Source: Schlesneria paludicola DSM 18645 | GTDB taxonomy: Bacteria; Planctomycetota; Planctomycetia; Planctomycetales; Planctomycetaceae | Reading direction: 5' to 3' | Assembly: GCF_000255655.1 (NCBI RefSeq) | Contig: NZ_JH636435.1 | Location: 2,573,095-2,637,094, forward strand | Length of the DNA: 64,000 bases | Shown: positions 53,333 to 64,000 of the stretch, in pieces | How positions within the stretch are numbered: position 1 is the stretch's first letter | Layout: every line of letters starts with the position of its first letter | Position numbers and translations under genes: made by a program | The notes under the pieces: model-generated | Told to the model about the DNA's origin: nothing | Databases searched by the model: none | The model's input: the letters and a program-made list of their open reading frames with translations, nothing else

Positions 53333-53935
53333 TTATTCAAAACGGGCGCTTTCGACGAACTTCAGAAACTCGTCACGTCGCGCCGCCAGCGTTTCGCTCG
53401 GTCCCGTCAGTTTTACGAAGTAGTTGTGATCCTGATCGATGGGGATCGCAACACCCAAAAGCTGCCAGCTCGATTTTGGGCCCCCACCACCGAACATGTC
53501 GGTATAGGTCCCATGCACTTCGATCAGCGTCGCGTTCTTGCCAGCAACGGTCAGTGGCGTTTCAGTTGGCTCTGGGTCGGCAGGCCCTCGCTGAAATTGC
53601 CCCTTCCAGCGTTCCATGTTTGCCGCTGTCCCGCCGCCTGCCGTGGACAGCGTGAGACGGCCCGGTCCCGCATCGCCGGGCAGAGCATATTCGCCAGCAA
53701 TCATGTTGCTCGACAACGTTTTCTCTTCCCATCCCGCGGGAATCTCGAACTTGATCCCAGCGATCAGTTTTTCGGTCGGTTCCTGTAACACGCGTGAGCC
53801 TGCATCGGTATTGGATGCCTCATCACGCGGGGTGGCCTTATGAGTCGGGACTGCGGTGTCTTTGCTGGATTGAGCGGCATCACAACCAACAACCAGTCCC
53901 GCCAGAATACAGGCGAAGTATCGTTTACTAAGCAT
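53333..53935 (-). CDS. Small lipoprotein of unknown function
   Basis: About 200 residues from the ATG at 53935; the frame is open from 54001. MLSKRYFACILAGLVVGC has a lipobox (VVGC). The body contains GIKFEIPAGWEEKTLSSNMIAGEYALPG (in pieces), YFVKLTGPSETLAARRDEFLKFV and a Gly-rich loop GGGGPK. This is the beta-sandwich pattern of the PsbP/MOG1-like or DUF-type lipoproteins often seen in planctomycetes. It lies 75 bp after the SDR gene on the same strand and may be co-transcribed with it. Function not known. Confidence 0.78.
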   Translation of the reverse strand: MLSKRYFACILAGLVVGCDAAQSSKDTAVPTHKATPRDEASNTDAGSRVLQEPTEKLIAGIKFEIPAGWEEKTLSSNMIAGEYALPGDAGPGRLTLSTAGGGTAANMERWKGQFQRGPADPEPTETPLTVAGKNATLIEVHGTYTDMFGGGGPKSSWQLLGVAIPIDQDHNYFVKLTGPSETLAARRDEFLKFVESARFE

Positions 53936-54010
53936 GGTCGTACCCGAAAAAAATTCATGATCATGGGCGAACAAATTTACGAATCGTGACCAGTCACGCA
54001 TGCCGGTTCG

Positions 54011-54820
54011 TCAGGCGGGCCAGATCTGGCTGCCGCCATCGACTCGCAACGCCTGTCCGGTAATGAAGTCTCCCATCGGCCCGGCGAACAGCTCGACGAC
54101 ACGTGACACTTCGTCAACGATTCCCACTCGATCCAGCGTTCCATCGGTCACAAGACGTTCGGACGCCACCGGACGGGTGCCCAGGAAACGCCCCGTGCGG
54201 GTATCCCCCGGGGCGAGTGTATTGGCGGTGACATTGTACGGGCGAAGCTGGGCTGCCAGACATCGTGTATATTCCACAACCGCGGCTTTCGCTGTCGAGT
54301 AAATACAACTTGTGTCATTCCCCTTGAACGCCGCGATCGAGCTGATCGTGATGATTCGTCCCCAGCGTCGTTCCATCATCCCCTTGGCCACATGCTGGCA
54401 TGTGAAAATCGTACTGAGCAGATTTCGATCGAGCACCGCGCGCACGTCGACTTCCTTGACCATCACGGCATCATTCGGATTGGGTTTACCACCCGCGGCG
54501 GCAATGTCACCGCCGGCGTTATGAACCAGAACCGAGATCGGCCCGAGCGCCTCGGTCACTTCACCAACGATCCGTTCGACATCGCCGTTGACCGTTAAAT
54601 CTCCCAGGACTCGAAAAGTTCGCACGCCATACGTTTCGCCGATCTCGCGCGCGGTATCGGTCAGCGTCGTCCCTTCGCCATACTCGGCTGGACCATGCTC
54701 GCGCATCCCATGTACACCGATGGCACAACCCATCGATGCCAATCGTTCGGCAAACGCGCGCCCCAATCCTCGCCCGCCACCCGTCACCAGAGCGACTTTC
54801 CCTGCCAGCACATCACCCAC
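54011..54820 (-). CDS. Short-chain dehydrogenase/reductase (FabG-like)
   Basis: A 269-residue classical SDR. The cofactor loop TGGGRGLG lies at 13-20, NAGG at 101-104, catalytic Ser160/161 in ITISSIAA, and Tyr174-x3-Lys178 in CIYSTAKAA. The typical C-terminus ITGQALRVDGGSQIWPA is present. The Arg residues after the glycine loop suggest NADP. The substrate is unknown; 3-oxoacyl-ACP or a sugar/keto-acid are equally possible. It is transcribed before the small lipoprotein gene. The start ATG at 54820 gives a conventional N-terminus. Confidence 0.9.
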   Translation of the reverse strand: MGDVLAGKVALVTGGGRGLGRAFAERLASMGCAIGVHGMREHGPAEYGEGTTLTDTAREIGETYGVRTFRVLGDLTVNGDVERIVGEVTEALGPISVLVHNAGGDIAAAGGKPNPNDAVMVKEVDVRAVLDRNLLSTIFTCQHVAKGMMERRWGRIITISSIAAFKGNDTSCIYSTAKAAVVEYTRCLAAQLRPYNVTANTLAPGDTRTGRFLGTRPVASERLVTDGTLDRVGIVDEVSRVVELFAGPMGDFITGQALRVDGGSQIWPA

Positions 54821-54939
54821 AACGTCATTCCTCAGTTTGATTCCACGGCCCCAAGCTGCGATCGATCAATCGTCCTCGCAGGGAAATCAAAGCATCCAAG
54901 TTCCAAGCCAACTCTGCAACCATCACCGAGCTTTTCCGG

Positions 54940-54995
54940 ACCCGTGTTCGCCTTCTCTGTGTCTTCGCGCCTCTGTGCCTCTTGTTTGTCCACTG
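54940..54995. repeat. Octamer-periodic intergenic repeat (type D)
   Basis: The segment ttctctgtgtcttcgcgcctctgtgcctc is built from near-repeats of CTCTGTG/TCTTCGCG. A related run lies at about 16999-17036 on the other strand. Such G/C-T-rich octamer runs are dispersed in many bacterial genomes. Confidence 0.4.
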
Positions 54996-55093
54996 TACCC
55001 AGTAATAGGCAACGCAAAATCGTGGGCCGAGTTGGTCGTCGAGCAGAAATCGTCGATGCGAAGTTCTCGAATTCGAGAGCAGGAAGCCCCGGG

Positions 55094-57169
<2,076 letters not shown>

Positions 57170-57385
57170 CTCGTTTGAGATTTCCGGAGATCCAGGAATC
57201 TTATCGAGTCTGGTCGTCGAGCAAAGCCCCGATCACAAAGAGAGTGAACAACTTCACTGTACAAACCGAAGGATGTCACGTGCTTGCAAAGGCACAAAGT
57301 CGCCCAATCGGCGGTGCGAAAGGGCGACTTTGCGGCATCATCATTGAGAATCTGTTCGACCCACCTTGGTCGCGGATACCATCAA

Positions 57386-57928
57386 CTATCGAGCAGAGCG
57401 GGCGGCCGTTTTTGAGCGGCTTCGTCCCGTGGCGGCTTTGCGACTGACCGTCTTGGCGCGGGCATTGCGCGCTGTTCCCGACTTGGCAGCGTCGAGATGC
57501 TTTGGTCGCTTGGGCTCAGACTTCGTTTGAATTGATGGCATTTCAATCCGTCGCAGCACGGCCATCAATCGCAAGACGTCGGCACGCGTCACGACGCCAA
57601 CCAATCGGCCGGCCTGGACAACGGGCATCCGGTTGCACTGGCTGTCGCGGAATGCACGCGCCACCCCGGCGGCGTCGGATGAAGACCGGCAAACCGGAAC
57701 CGAGGTCGACATCAACTGCTCGACGCAAGCCCCTTTGGACTCACCGCTCAGTTGTGCCTTCAGCAATTCGTAATCCGGAAGAACACCCAACAAGAAGCCT
57801 GATTCGTCAACGACGTACAGCTCGGGTGTTTCGTGTTCGTAAAACGCTTCGAGCGCTTCATCGGTCGTGCATTCGGGACCTACGGTGACGGGCATTTCGC
57901 ACATCAGATCGGCGACGGTCATCCTCAT
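57386..57928 (-). CDS. Tandem CBS-domain protein with basic histone-like tail
   Basis: A 180-residue protein. Two CBS motifs are visible at residues ~1-58 (TVADLMCEMPVTV, ELYVVDESGFLLGVLPDYEL) and ~66-125 (VEQLMSTSVPVC, RMPVVQAGRLVGVVTRADVL). They form one Bateman module that usually binds adenine nucleotides. Residues 136-180 hold 15 Lys/Arg with many Ala/Ser/Thr (KTVSRKAATGRSRSKTAAR), much like an H1 tail, so nucleic-acid binding is plausible. There is no catalytic domain. Downstream of it, in the same direction, is uvrB 216 bp away. Role unknown; possibly an energy-state-responsive nucleoid or RNA factor (inference). Confidence 0.85.
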   Translation of the reverse strand: MRMTVADLMCEMPVTVGPECTTDEALEAFYEHETPELYVVDESGFLLGVLPDYELLKAQLSGESKGACVEQLMSTSVPVCRSSSDAAGVARAFRDSQCNRMPVVQAGRLVGVVTRADVLRLMAVLRRIEMPSIQTKSEPKRPKHLDAAKSGTARNARAKTVSRKAATGRSRSKTAARSAR

Positions 57929-58180
57929 CGTGCCACTCCATCTGGAAAGTGAGTCAATTGAACGGCGACGAAGGGAATCGTCGCACTCGGTTCATTCCAG
58001 AACATAGGTTGCGTTTCGGCATCATGAGGCGAAAACTCAACGCGAAATTAAAAGTCTTTGCAGCCGGCAAACTCACCGTAGCGGTTATGCACGCGATACG
58101 CGTCGTCACGACGATGCCTTGAATGCGGGGTGGCCCTGTGGGATCATCCCGCCGAACCCGCATCACATTCGAGGAATCTT

Positions 58181-59698
58181 ATGTCTCGCACGGATGAACT
58201 CTACACGGCATTGACTTCATTGTTACGCGAAGCGGCGTTGCTCAACTCGTGTTGCAGCGTGCTTGGCTGGGACGAACAGACCTACATGCCCGAGAAGGGG
58301 GTCGGGTTCCGTGCCGAGCAAACGGCGTTGCTCGCGGGTCTGGCGCATGAACGAAGTACCTCGCCCCGAATTGGAGAACTGCTTTCCGAGCTGGAAAAGC
58401 AGGGGGACCTGGGACCTGCCGACAGCGACCGCGCCGCCAATGTCCGAGAAGCACGACGGGCCTATGACCGTCAGACGAAATTGCCCCGACGGCTAGTGGA
58501 AGAATTGTCACGAACCACCACGATGTCGCAGCAAGCCTGGGCAGAAGCTCGAGAAGATTCCGATTTTGCCGCGTTCTTGCCGTGGCTGGAAAAAATGATC
58601 GGTCTGAAGCGCGAAGAAGCTCAGGCGGTCGGCTATGGCGCGGGCATCCCATACGATGCACTTTTGGACGACTATGAACCGGGAATGACCGCTGCTGAGA
58701 TTCAGCAAACGTTTTCTCCCTTGCGCGACGAACTGGTCAAACTGGTCTCCCAGATCCAGGCGTCGCCGCGCCGACCGCGAGTCGATGTATTGACCCGTCA
58801 CTACCCCAAGACACCCCAAATCGTCCTGGCGGAAAGCGCCTCGAAAGCGATTGGATTTGATTTTGACGCAGGCCGGATTGACGAATCCGCTCACCCGTTT
58901 TGCAGCGGATTTGGACCGGGCGATTGCCGCTTGACCACCCGTTACAACGATCACCATTTTAATTCTGCCTTTTTCGGCGTCTTGCACGAATCAGGTCATG
59001 GGATTTACGACCAGGGACTGCCGGGTGAGAGCTTCGGTTTGGGCGTCGGTCAGGCCACTTCGTTGGGAATTCACGAATCGCAGTCGCGACTGTGGGAGAA
59101 CTTTGTCGGACGCAGTCGTTCATTCTGGAATTACTTTTATCCGACCGCTCAATCTGCATTCCCGAAGGCACTGGGTGATGTCACGGGCGACGAGTTCCAT
59201 TTTGCAATCAACGATGTGCGACCATCGCTCATTCGCGTCGAGGCGGACGAAGTCACCTACAACTTGCACATCATGCTGCGGTTCGAAATCGAGCAGCAGC
59301 TCGTTTCGGGCGACTTGAAGCCGACGGATGTGCCCGAGGTCTGGAACGAAAAAATGAGCAGTTACTTCGGGCTGTCGATTCCCAACGACGCCAATGGCTG
59401 TTTGCAGGACATTCACTGGAGTGCGGGACTACTGGGTTACTTCCCAACGTACACCCTGGGAAATCTGTATGCCGCTCAGATCTTTGGCGCAGCCCGGCGC
59501 GATTTGGGTGACCTCGACGAACAGTTCACGCGTGGCATCTTCAAGCCGTTGAAAGAATGGCTCAACGAGAAAATTCACAAACATGGACGGCGTTATTCGG
59601 CACGACGCCTGGTGGAATTGGTGACAGGTGAAACCTTGTCGCATGAGGCGTTGATGACGCATCTGCGAACGAAGTACTCCGAACTCTATCAGCTCTGA
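58181..59698 (+). CDS. M32-family (Taq-type) metallocarboxypeptidase
   Basis: About 505 residues from the ATG at 58181, with GAGGAAT as ribosome binding site. Family signatures are: LGWDEQTYMPEKG (near residue 28), the DPRLTTRY-type element CRLTTRYNDH, the zinc motif HESGH (269-273) in LHESGHGIYDQGLP, ESQSRLWEN with the third zinc ligand Glu, and HIMLRFEIEQQL. It removes C-terminal residues from peptides in the cytoplasm; no signal peptide is present. It is a single gene, followed by a GC-rich hairpin (59717-59749). Confidence 0.95.
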   Translation: MSRTDELYTALTSLLREAALLNSCCSVLGWDEQTYMPEKGVGFRAEQTALLAGLAHERSTSPRIGELLSELEKQGDLGPADSDRAANVREARRAYDRQTKLPRRLVEELSRTTTMSQQAWAEAREDSDFAAFLPWLEKMIGLKREEAQAVGYGAGIPYDALLDDYEPGMTAAEIQQTFSPLRDELVKLVSQIQASPRRPRVDVLTRHYPKTPQIVLAESASKAIGFDFDAGRIDESAHPFCSGFGPGDCRLTTRYNDHHFNSAFFGVLHESGHGIYDQGLPGESFGLGVGQATSLGIHESQSRLWENFVGRSRSFWNYFYPTAQSAFPKALGDVTGDEFHFAINDVRPSLIRVEADEVTYNLHIMLRFEIEQQLVSGDLKPTDVPEVWNEKMSSYFGLSIPNDANGCLQDIHWSAGLLGYFPTYTLGNLYAAQIFGAARRDLGDLDEQFTRGIFKPLKEWLNEKIHKHGRRYSARRLVELVTGETLSHEALMTHLRTKYSELYQL

Positions 59699-59716
59699 TA
59701 TAATCACATCCGCAGA

Positions 59717-59749
59717 CGTGTGGCCGCGACAAGACCGCGCGGCCACACG
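59717..59749 (+). terminator. GC-rich hairpin after the carboxypeptidase gene
   Basis: CGTGTGGCCGCG (59717-59728) and CGCGGCCACACG (59738-59749) pair perfectly with a 9-base loop. No T-run follows, so it may be a partial terminator. Confidence 0.6.
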
Positions 59750-59848
59750 CAGGACGAGTGATCACGGTCACATGTTTGTATCAGGTTGTCGGCCGGTTGA
59801 TCATTCGACGAAATCCTCTGTCGATCGCTTTCGGAGAATGGCAATTCT

Positions 59849-60457
59849 ATGTCTGACAAGCTTAAATCTGCCTCGCGTCAAAAGGGATTTCCCGTCGCGT
59901 TTTTGATTGTCTGCGCCTTGGCAGTCGCCTTCGCATTGGCGATCCGATCCGGGATTCAACCAGCACCCTCGGCGGCCATCGGCACATCGTTTCCCACGAT
60001 CGAGGCGGTCGGATGGATCAATGGCCCCGCCCCCGATGAAAGCCATCTGCAAGGTCGAGTTCTCGTGGTGGACGCCTGGGCCTATTGGTGCGGCCCCTGT
60101 CGCGCCTTGACGCCGACACTCGTCAAGCTGCACGAAAAATATAAAGACCGCGGCGTTCAGTTCATCGGACTGACGTCGGAAGGTTCCGATTCCGAATCGT
60201 TGGGACAAACGACCAAAGCCGTCGAGGAAGAGGGCATGACATGGCCAAACGGCTACGGCGCCGACAAAACTCTGACCCAACTGCAAGTTGAGGGAATCCC
60301 TCAGCTTTGGGTCGTCGACGCTCAAAAGAAAATCACCTTCCACCAGGCTGGCTGGAGCCCCAGTTCTGCGGCAGGGCTCGAACAGGCGATCGTCGACGCG
60401 CTGGCGACGGTTTCAACCCCCGCAGCAACGGCCGAACCGAAAAAACAGGATCAGTGA
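59849..60457 (+). CDS. Membrane-anchored TlpA-like thioredoxin
   Basis: A 202-residue protein. One N-terminal membrane helix (FPVAFLIVCALAVAFALAI, about 14-32) anchors a periplasmic thioredoxin domain. YWCGPC carries Cys81 and Cys84 within VVDAWAYWCGPCRALTP. VEGIPQLWVVD holds the cis-Pro. The insertion GLTSEGSDSESLGQTTKAVEEEG is typical of TlpA/ResA. It is probably a thiol-disulfide reductant for periplasmic proteins. The C-terminal TPAATAEPKKQDQ is disordered. It is a single gene, ended by a strong bidirectional terminator. Confidence 0.9.
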   Translation: MSDKLKSASRQKGFPVAFLIVCALAVAFALAIRSGIQPAPSAAIGTSFPTIEAVGWINGPAPDESHLQGRVLVVDAWAYWCGPCRALTPTLVKLHEKYKDRGVQFIGLTSEGSDSESLGQTTKAVEEEGMTWPNGYGADKTLTQLQVEGIPQLWVVDAQKKITFHQAGWSPSSAAGLEQAIVDALATVSTPAATAEPKKQDQ

Positions 60458-60544
60458 TTCGTCACGGCCACGAACGGGACGATGTCCACCGCCGCTCGGC
60501 AGAGCGTCCGAATGGTCCTCCAAGTACACAACCGATGGCGTGAA

Positions 60545-60577
60545 AAAAGCTCGTCGAGATGATCTCGACGAGCTTTT
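60545..60577. terminator. Bidirectional intrinsic terminator
   Basis: AAAAGCTCGTCGAGAT (60545-60560) and ATCTCGACGAGCTTTT (60562-60577) are perfect inverted repeats. T-runs lie on both sides when read on the respective strand. It lies between the convergent thioredoxin and oxidoreductase genes. Confidence 0.9.
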
Positions 60578-60599
60578 GTATTGTCGCGACCTGACGTTC

Positions 60600-61946
60600 T
60601 TACAGAACCTTGGTCAAGCCGGGCACGGCGATCGGATAGACGCCGTTGGCGTCGGCCTTCACCGGGGGCTCAGCGTCCCACGCGTACGTTTTGGGAGACA
60701 AGCTCACGTTCGAATTGAAGGCCTCGTCCCACGTGATTTCTTTTCCGGAATACACGCACAAACGACCCAGAATGGACGTCATCGTGCTCTTCGCGCCGTT
60801 GTCGGCTTCGTTGAATTCTTCGCCTTTGCGGATGGCGGCCTGCATGTTGTCGTGTTCAACCTGGTACGGGTCTTTGCTCTTTTCGGGATACTTCCAGTTG
60901 ATCCCTTTGCCGGAAATCGAACCTTCAGGGTTCGCGGATCCCCTGGTTCCATCAACCGATTCCGAGACCGAGCTCCAGCAGCCACGGATGTGGCGACACT
61001 GGCTGTACATGCGGGCACCGTCGGCATACTCATACTCGACATAGAAGTGGTCGTAGATTTCACCGTACTTCTTGTCGGTGCGAACCTGTCGACCGCCCAT
61101 TCCGTTCGCCTTGACGGGATAATCGGCCAGCTTGTCCTTGCCGCCCTTGATCCAGTTGCAGACGTCCAGGTTGTGGATGTGTTGTTCGCAAATGTGATCG
61201 CCGCTCAACCAGTTGTAGTAGTACCAGTTCAGGATCTGGTACTCCATTTCCGACTTACATTGCTCGCGGGTCTTACGTGGATCCCAGACACCGGCACCGT
61301 TCCAGTAGGCGCGCAGAGCGATGATATCACCGATGGCGCCATCCTTGATGCGTTTGATCGTTTCCAGATAGCCGGCGTGGTGATGTCGTTGCAGTCCAAC
61401 ACCGACTTTCAGCTTCTTTTCCTTGGCGATCTTGTTCGCTTCAATGACCTGTCGGACGCCGGGGGCATCGACGGCGACCGGCTTCTCCATGAAGACATGC
61501 TTGCCGGCCTTGACCGCATATTCGAAGTGAATCGGCCGAAACCCGGGAGGTGTCGCCAGAATCACCAGATCGACGCCGCTATCGATGACTTTCTGATAGG
61601 CGTCCAGTCCATCAAAAATCTTATCAGGGGCCACTTGGACTCGCTCGCCCTTGGCACCCAATCCCGATTTCACGGCATCGACCACGTTTCTGGCATTCTC
61701 GGGAAATGCGTCACCGACCGCGGTCAATTTGACGTTCCCGTTGGTGGAAAGAGCCTGACCAGCTGCCCCCGTTCCACGTCCACCGCAACCGACCAGTCCG
61801 ACCTTGATCGTGTCGTCGCCGCTGGCAAACAAGCTGCTGCTGAATCCAGCTGGAACGACCAGAGCCGCACCGGCACCGGCCAAGGCCGATGTCCGCAAAA
61901 ACTCGCGGCGCGAGGTCGATGTGTGAGGCTGATTGGACGGGTTCAT
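60600..61946 (-). CDS. Tat-exported Gfo/Idh/MocA family oxidoreductase
   Basis: About 448 residues from the ATG at 61946, with AAGGAG as ribosome binding site; the frame is open to 62033. The N-terminus SRREFLRTSALAGAGAALVV is a twin-arginine signal. The Rossmann fold begins VGLVGCGGRGTG and contains the family motif MEKPVAVD. The C-terminal domain has NLDVCNWIKGGK and YADGARMYSQCRHIRG. The family oxidises or reduces sugars and sugar derivatives with NAD(P); Tat export allows cofactor loading before transport. This secreted subfamily is highly expanded in planctomycetes. Substrate unknown. A SUMF1-like gene lies 88 bp upstream on the same strand. Confidence 0.93.
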   Translation of the reverse strand: MNPSNQPHTSTSRREFLRTSALAGAGAALVVPAGFSSSLFASGDDTIKVGLVGCGGRGTGAAGQALSTNGNVKLTAVGDAFPENARNVVDAVKSGLGAKGERVQVAPDKIFDGLDAYQKVIDSGVDLVILATPPGFRPIHFEYAVKAGKHVFMEKPVAVDAPGVRQVIEANKIAKEKKLKVGVGLQRHHHAGYLETIKRIKDGAIGDIIALRAYWNGAGVWDPRKTREQCKSEMEYQILNWYYYNWLSGDHICEQHIHNLDVCNWIKGGKDKLADYPVKANGMGGRQVRTDKKYGEIYDHFYVEYEYADGARMYSQCRHIRGCWSSVSESVDGTRGSANPEGSISGKGINWKYPEKSKDPYQVEHDNMQAAIRKGEEFNEADNGAKSTMTSILGRLCVYSGKEITWDEAFNSNVSLSPKTYAWDAEPPVKADANGVYPIAVPGLTKVL

Positions 61947-62033
61947 ACTCAACTCCTTAGTGGGCGGGCACGGGCGCACAAACAATGTTGAATCGACAAA
62001 CAAGATCCGTGTAGCGTGAGCGAAGTGAAACAA

Positions 62034-63200
62034 TCACTCGATGGTCACGCGAGGTTTAACGCCTTTCGGAACGACGGCGTCCAATCGCAGATTCTTCCGT
62101 TCCTCTGCGGTGGGTTCATTGAGCGGACGAACGACGCGGAAACCAACCCACAGGGCATCGGTCATGTACCACGCGCTCTTGGGATTCTGAGGATCTTGCT
62201 GCTTCCATTCCGCATCCGACGCCATGCGAGCGGCGCTGCGGGCGGCTTCGGGACCACGATCCCAGGCACCACCGCGTGCCACGCGAGGATACTCGTCGTC
62301 GGCCAGACAGAGTGGGAATTTGACCGCCTGATTTGGATTGAACTTGCTGTAGAAATCGGCTTCGTATCGATCCTGCGTCCATTCTGCGACGTTGCCGTGC
62401 ATGTCGTAAAGGCCCCATGGATTCGGCTTCTTCTTGCCAACCTTGTGGTACTTAGGGCTTCCCTTTTCAGCACTGTTTCCTTCGATCCAGGCATACTCGC
62501 CAAGCTGGGCCGCATCGTCGCCGAAGGAATAGGCCGTCGTCGTCCCCGCGCGGCAGGCATACTCCCACTCGGCTTCGGTTGGCAACCGATAGTAATGCCC
62601 TGTTTTGGCCGACAACCATTCGCAGTAGGTTTTCGCCGCATGCTGCGTCATACAGATCGCGGGATATCCGCCGTCCTTACCCATATCGAAGGACATATCC
62701 GTATAGGGATTGGTCGGCTTCGTAATCGCATCGGCCGCCTGTTCCAGTGGACCCGTTTCAGCCCCACCGAACGAACGCAGTGCTTTTTCCAGACGGATCG
62801 ACCAGAGCTCAAACTCGTCCCAGGTGACTTCCGTTTTTCCCATCCAGAAAGGCTCGAGCTTGACCTTGTGCTGCGGACCTTCGTCGGCGTTGCGTCCGGC
62901 TTCCGAATCGGGACTTCCCATAAGGAATTCGCCCCCCGGAATCGGTACCATCGTAAACTCGATTTCCGTGTTGCGGATCTTTTGAATGTACGGCTTCATC
63001 GCCGCTTCAGTCTTGGCATTGCTCGGATCATCCTGAGCGACAGCCATGAGCGGCAGAGCAAGAGCGGTGACCAGCAAACTGAAAAATCGCCTGCCAGCCG
63101 GGGCAGCGAATATTTTTGTCGATTGGCAGGACAGCATGTGCGTAAAGCAATTGGACAACATAGCAGCTCGAATGTGCAAAAGGTTTGTAACGGTCTTCAT
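62034..63200 (-). CDS. Secreted SUMF1/FGE-like domain protein
   Basis: Up to 388 residues; ATG codons at 63200, 63161 and 63137 are all possible, the last giving the tidiest signal peptide (…[20 protein letters not shown]). The body has the formylglycine-generating-enzyme fold: [86 protein letters not shown]. The active-site Cys pair of true FGE is not in [20 protein letters not shown], so a sulfatase-activating reaction is unlikely. A binding or other oxidative role is more probable. It lies upstream of the Gfo/Idh/MocA gene and may share its transcript. Confidence 0.88.
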   Translation of the reverse strand: MKTVTNLLHIRAAMLSNCFTHMLSCQSTKIFAAPAGRRFFSLLVTALALPLMAVAQDDPSNAKTEAAMKPYIQKIRNTEIEFTMVPIPGGEFLMGSPDSEAGRNADEGPQHKVKLEPFWMGKTEVTWDEFELWSIRLEKALRSFGGAETGPLEQAADAITKPTNPYTDMSFDMGKDGGYPAICMTQHAAKTYCEWLSAKTGHYYRLPTEAEWEYACRAGTTTAYSFGDDAAQLGEYAWIEGNSAEKGSPKYHKVGKKKPNPWGLYDMHGNVAEWTQDRYEADFYSKFNPNQAVKFPLCLADDEYPRVARGGAWDRGPEAARSAARMASDAEWKQQDPQNPKSAWYMTDALWVGFRVVRPLNEPTAEERKNLRLDAVVPKGVKPRVTIE

Positions 63201-64000
63201 CGCCTTGTTGTGGGTGGCCTCTTCGACATCCGCTCAGTCGCTTGAACGATTCTCATTTGCCGAACCACATCTCGGTACGATTGTGGAAATCACACTATAC
63301 GCGCCCGAAGAAACGGTCGCAAATGAGGCTGCGAAAGCCGCCTATGCCCGCCTTGGGGAACTCGACAGAATCTTCAGTGATTACAAATCGGACAGCGAAG
63401 TCATGCGTCTGTGCGTCGACGCGGGCTCGCGCGGCCCCGTGAAAGTCAGCCCCGAGCTGTTTCAACAACTCGAACTGTCACTGAGGATTGCGGAACAGTC
63501 GGACGGTGCATTTGATGTGACGGTTGGCCCCCTGATCAAGCTCTGGCGGCGTGCGCGAAAAGAAAAAACATTGCCGACACCCGAAGAGATTGCGAGCGCA
63601 AAAGCGTCTGTCGGCTGGCAGGATGTGGCACTCGACGCGACAAATCAGACCGTCGAATTGAAACGCTCGGGAATGCAGCTGGATTTTGGCGGGGTCGCGA
63701 AAGGATACATCGCCCAGCAAATGAGCCGCCGTCTGCGTGAACACAGTCTCAATTGTACACTGGTCGCTGTCGCCGGCGACATTGTCGCGGGTGACGCGCC
63801 CCCGAAAGCCGCGGGCTGGAAAGTCGGCGTCGCGCCACTCGCCGCGAAACAAAGTTCCCCCAGCCGATTGCTGCTCTTGAAGAATTGCGCGATCTCAACC
63901 TCGGGCGACGCGTTCCAGTTTGTGGAAATCGGCGGCATCCGGTATTCGCATATCGTCGACCCGCAAACTGGGTTGGGACTGACGAAGCGCAGCAGCGTCA
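63172..64000 (+). CDS. apbE: FAD:protein FMN transferase (ApbE), 5' part
   Basis: The reading frame runs off the window end. From the ATG at 63172 (another in frame at 63136) a signal peptide [20 protein letters not shown] precedes the ApbE fold: [80 protein letters not shown] and [10 protein letters not shown]. ApbE links FMN covalently to Thr/Ser of Na+-NQR, RNF or similar flavoproteins in the periplasm. The start lies within the 5' end of the divergent SUMF1-like frame, so the two promoters overlap. Only the last part of the protein is missing. Confidence 0.92.
   Translation, partial: MCKRFVTVFIALLWVASSTSAQSLERFSFAEPHLGTIVEITLYAPEETVANEAAKAAYARLGELDRIFSDYKSDSEVMRLCVDAGSRGPVKVSPELFQQLELSLRIAEQSDGAFDVTVGPLIKLWRRARKEKTLPTPEEIASAKASVGWQDVALDATNQTVELKRSGMQLDFGGVAKGYIAQQMSRRLREHSLNCTLVAVAGDIVAGDAPPKAAGWKVGVAPLAAKQSSPSRLLLLKNCAISTSGDAFQFVEIGGIRYSHIVDPQTGLGLTKRSSV

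Noticed and set aside
60288-61991. 567-residue open frame on the plus strand
   Set aside because: It is the antisense of the Gfo/Idh/MocA gene, whose minus-strand product has clear family motifs.
62016-63245. 409-residue open frame on the plus strand
   Set aside because: Antisense of the SUMF1-like gene; no motifs of its own.

Overview
This window looks like a planctomycete chromosome (phylum Planctomycetota, Planctomycetales-like). This is inferred from three genes of the DUF1559 pseudopilin family, many secreted or Tat-exported enzymes, a Ser/Thr kinase fused to a long extracytoplasmic region, planctomycete-style lipoproteins, and single-gene transcription units separated by long gaps. No rRNA, tRNA, CRISPR array or replication origin was seen.

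Region 1 (0-6.9 kb) is accessory. It holds the 3' end of an IS21-type istB with its repeated end, a decayed ISAs1-type transposase split by a small palindromic element, and a lone 1592-residue SIR2 protein that resembles SIR2-STAND anti-phage proteins but has no visible P-loop.

Region 2 (6.9-22.6 kb) holds secreted and membrane proteins: two DUF1559 genes (one paired with a secreted CxxCH protein), an esterase, a GYF_2 protein, a divergent pair of GNAT-fold transferases (MprF C-terminal type and FemAB-like), and a vWA protein. The gaps carry three families of short palindromic elements. Element A (about 100 bp) is bounded by TA at its recognisable ends and supplies the stop codon of two genes. 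Element B (135 bp) has 14-bp inverted ends, and one copy is flanked by a 9-bp duplication. A and B are nested in each other in both directions. Element C is a short hairpin repeat, and one copy is expanded to 151 bp.

Region 3 (22.6-41.5 kb) holds an aspartate-type aminotransferase, a 39-residue histone H1-like peptide with its own promoter, ribosome binding site and hairpin, a PilB/GspE ATPase, a ceramidase-like protein, a beta-lactamase-fold hydrolase, a DUF885 protein, a kinase-beta-helix protein, an RND exporter and a PcrA/UvrD helicase.

Region 4 (41.5-64 kb) is mostly core: a purple-acid-phosphatase-like enzyme, a lipoprotein plus DUF1559 pair, purH, a TPR lipoprotein, a TIM-barrel epimerase, two TlpA-like thioredoxins, a parvulin PPIase, an SDR, uvrB, a CBS protein with a basic tail, an M32 carboxypeptidase, a Gfo/Idh/MocA oxidoreductase, a SUMF1-like protein and the start of an apbE.

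The best candidates for new biology are the SIR2 protein and the reciprocally nested mobile palindromes.
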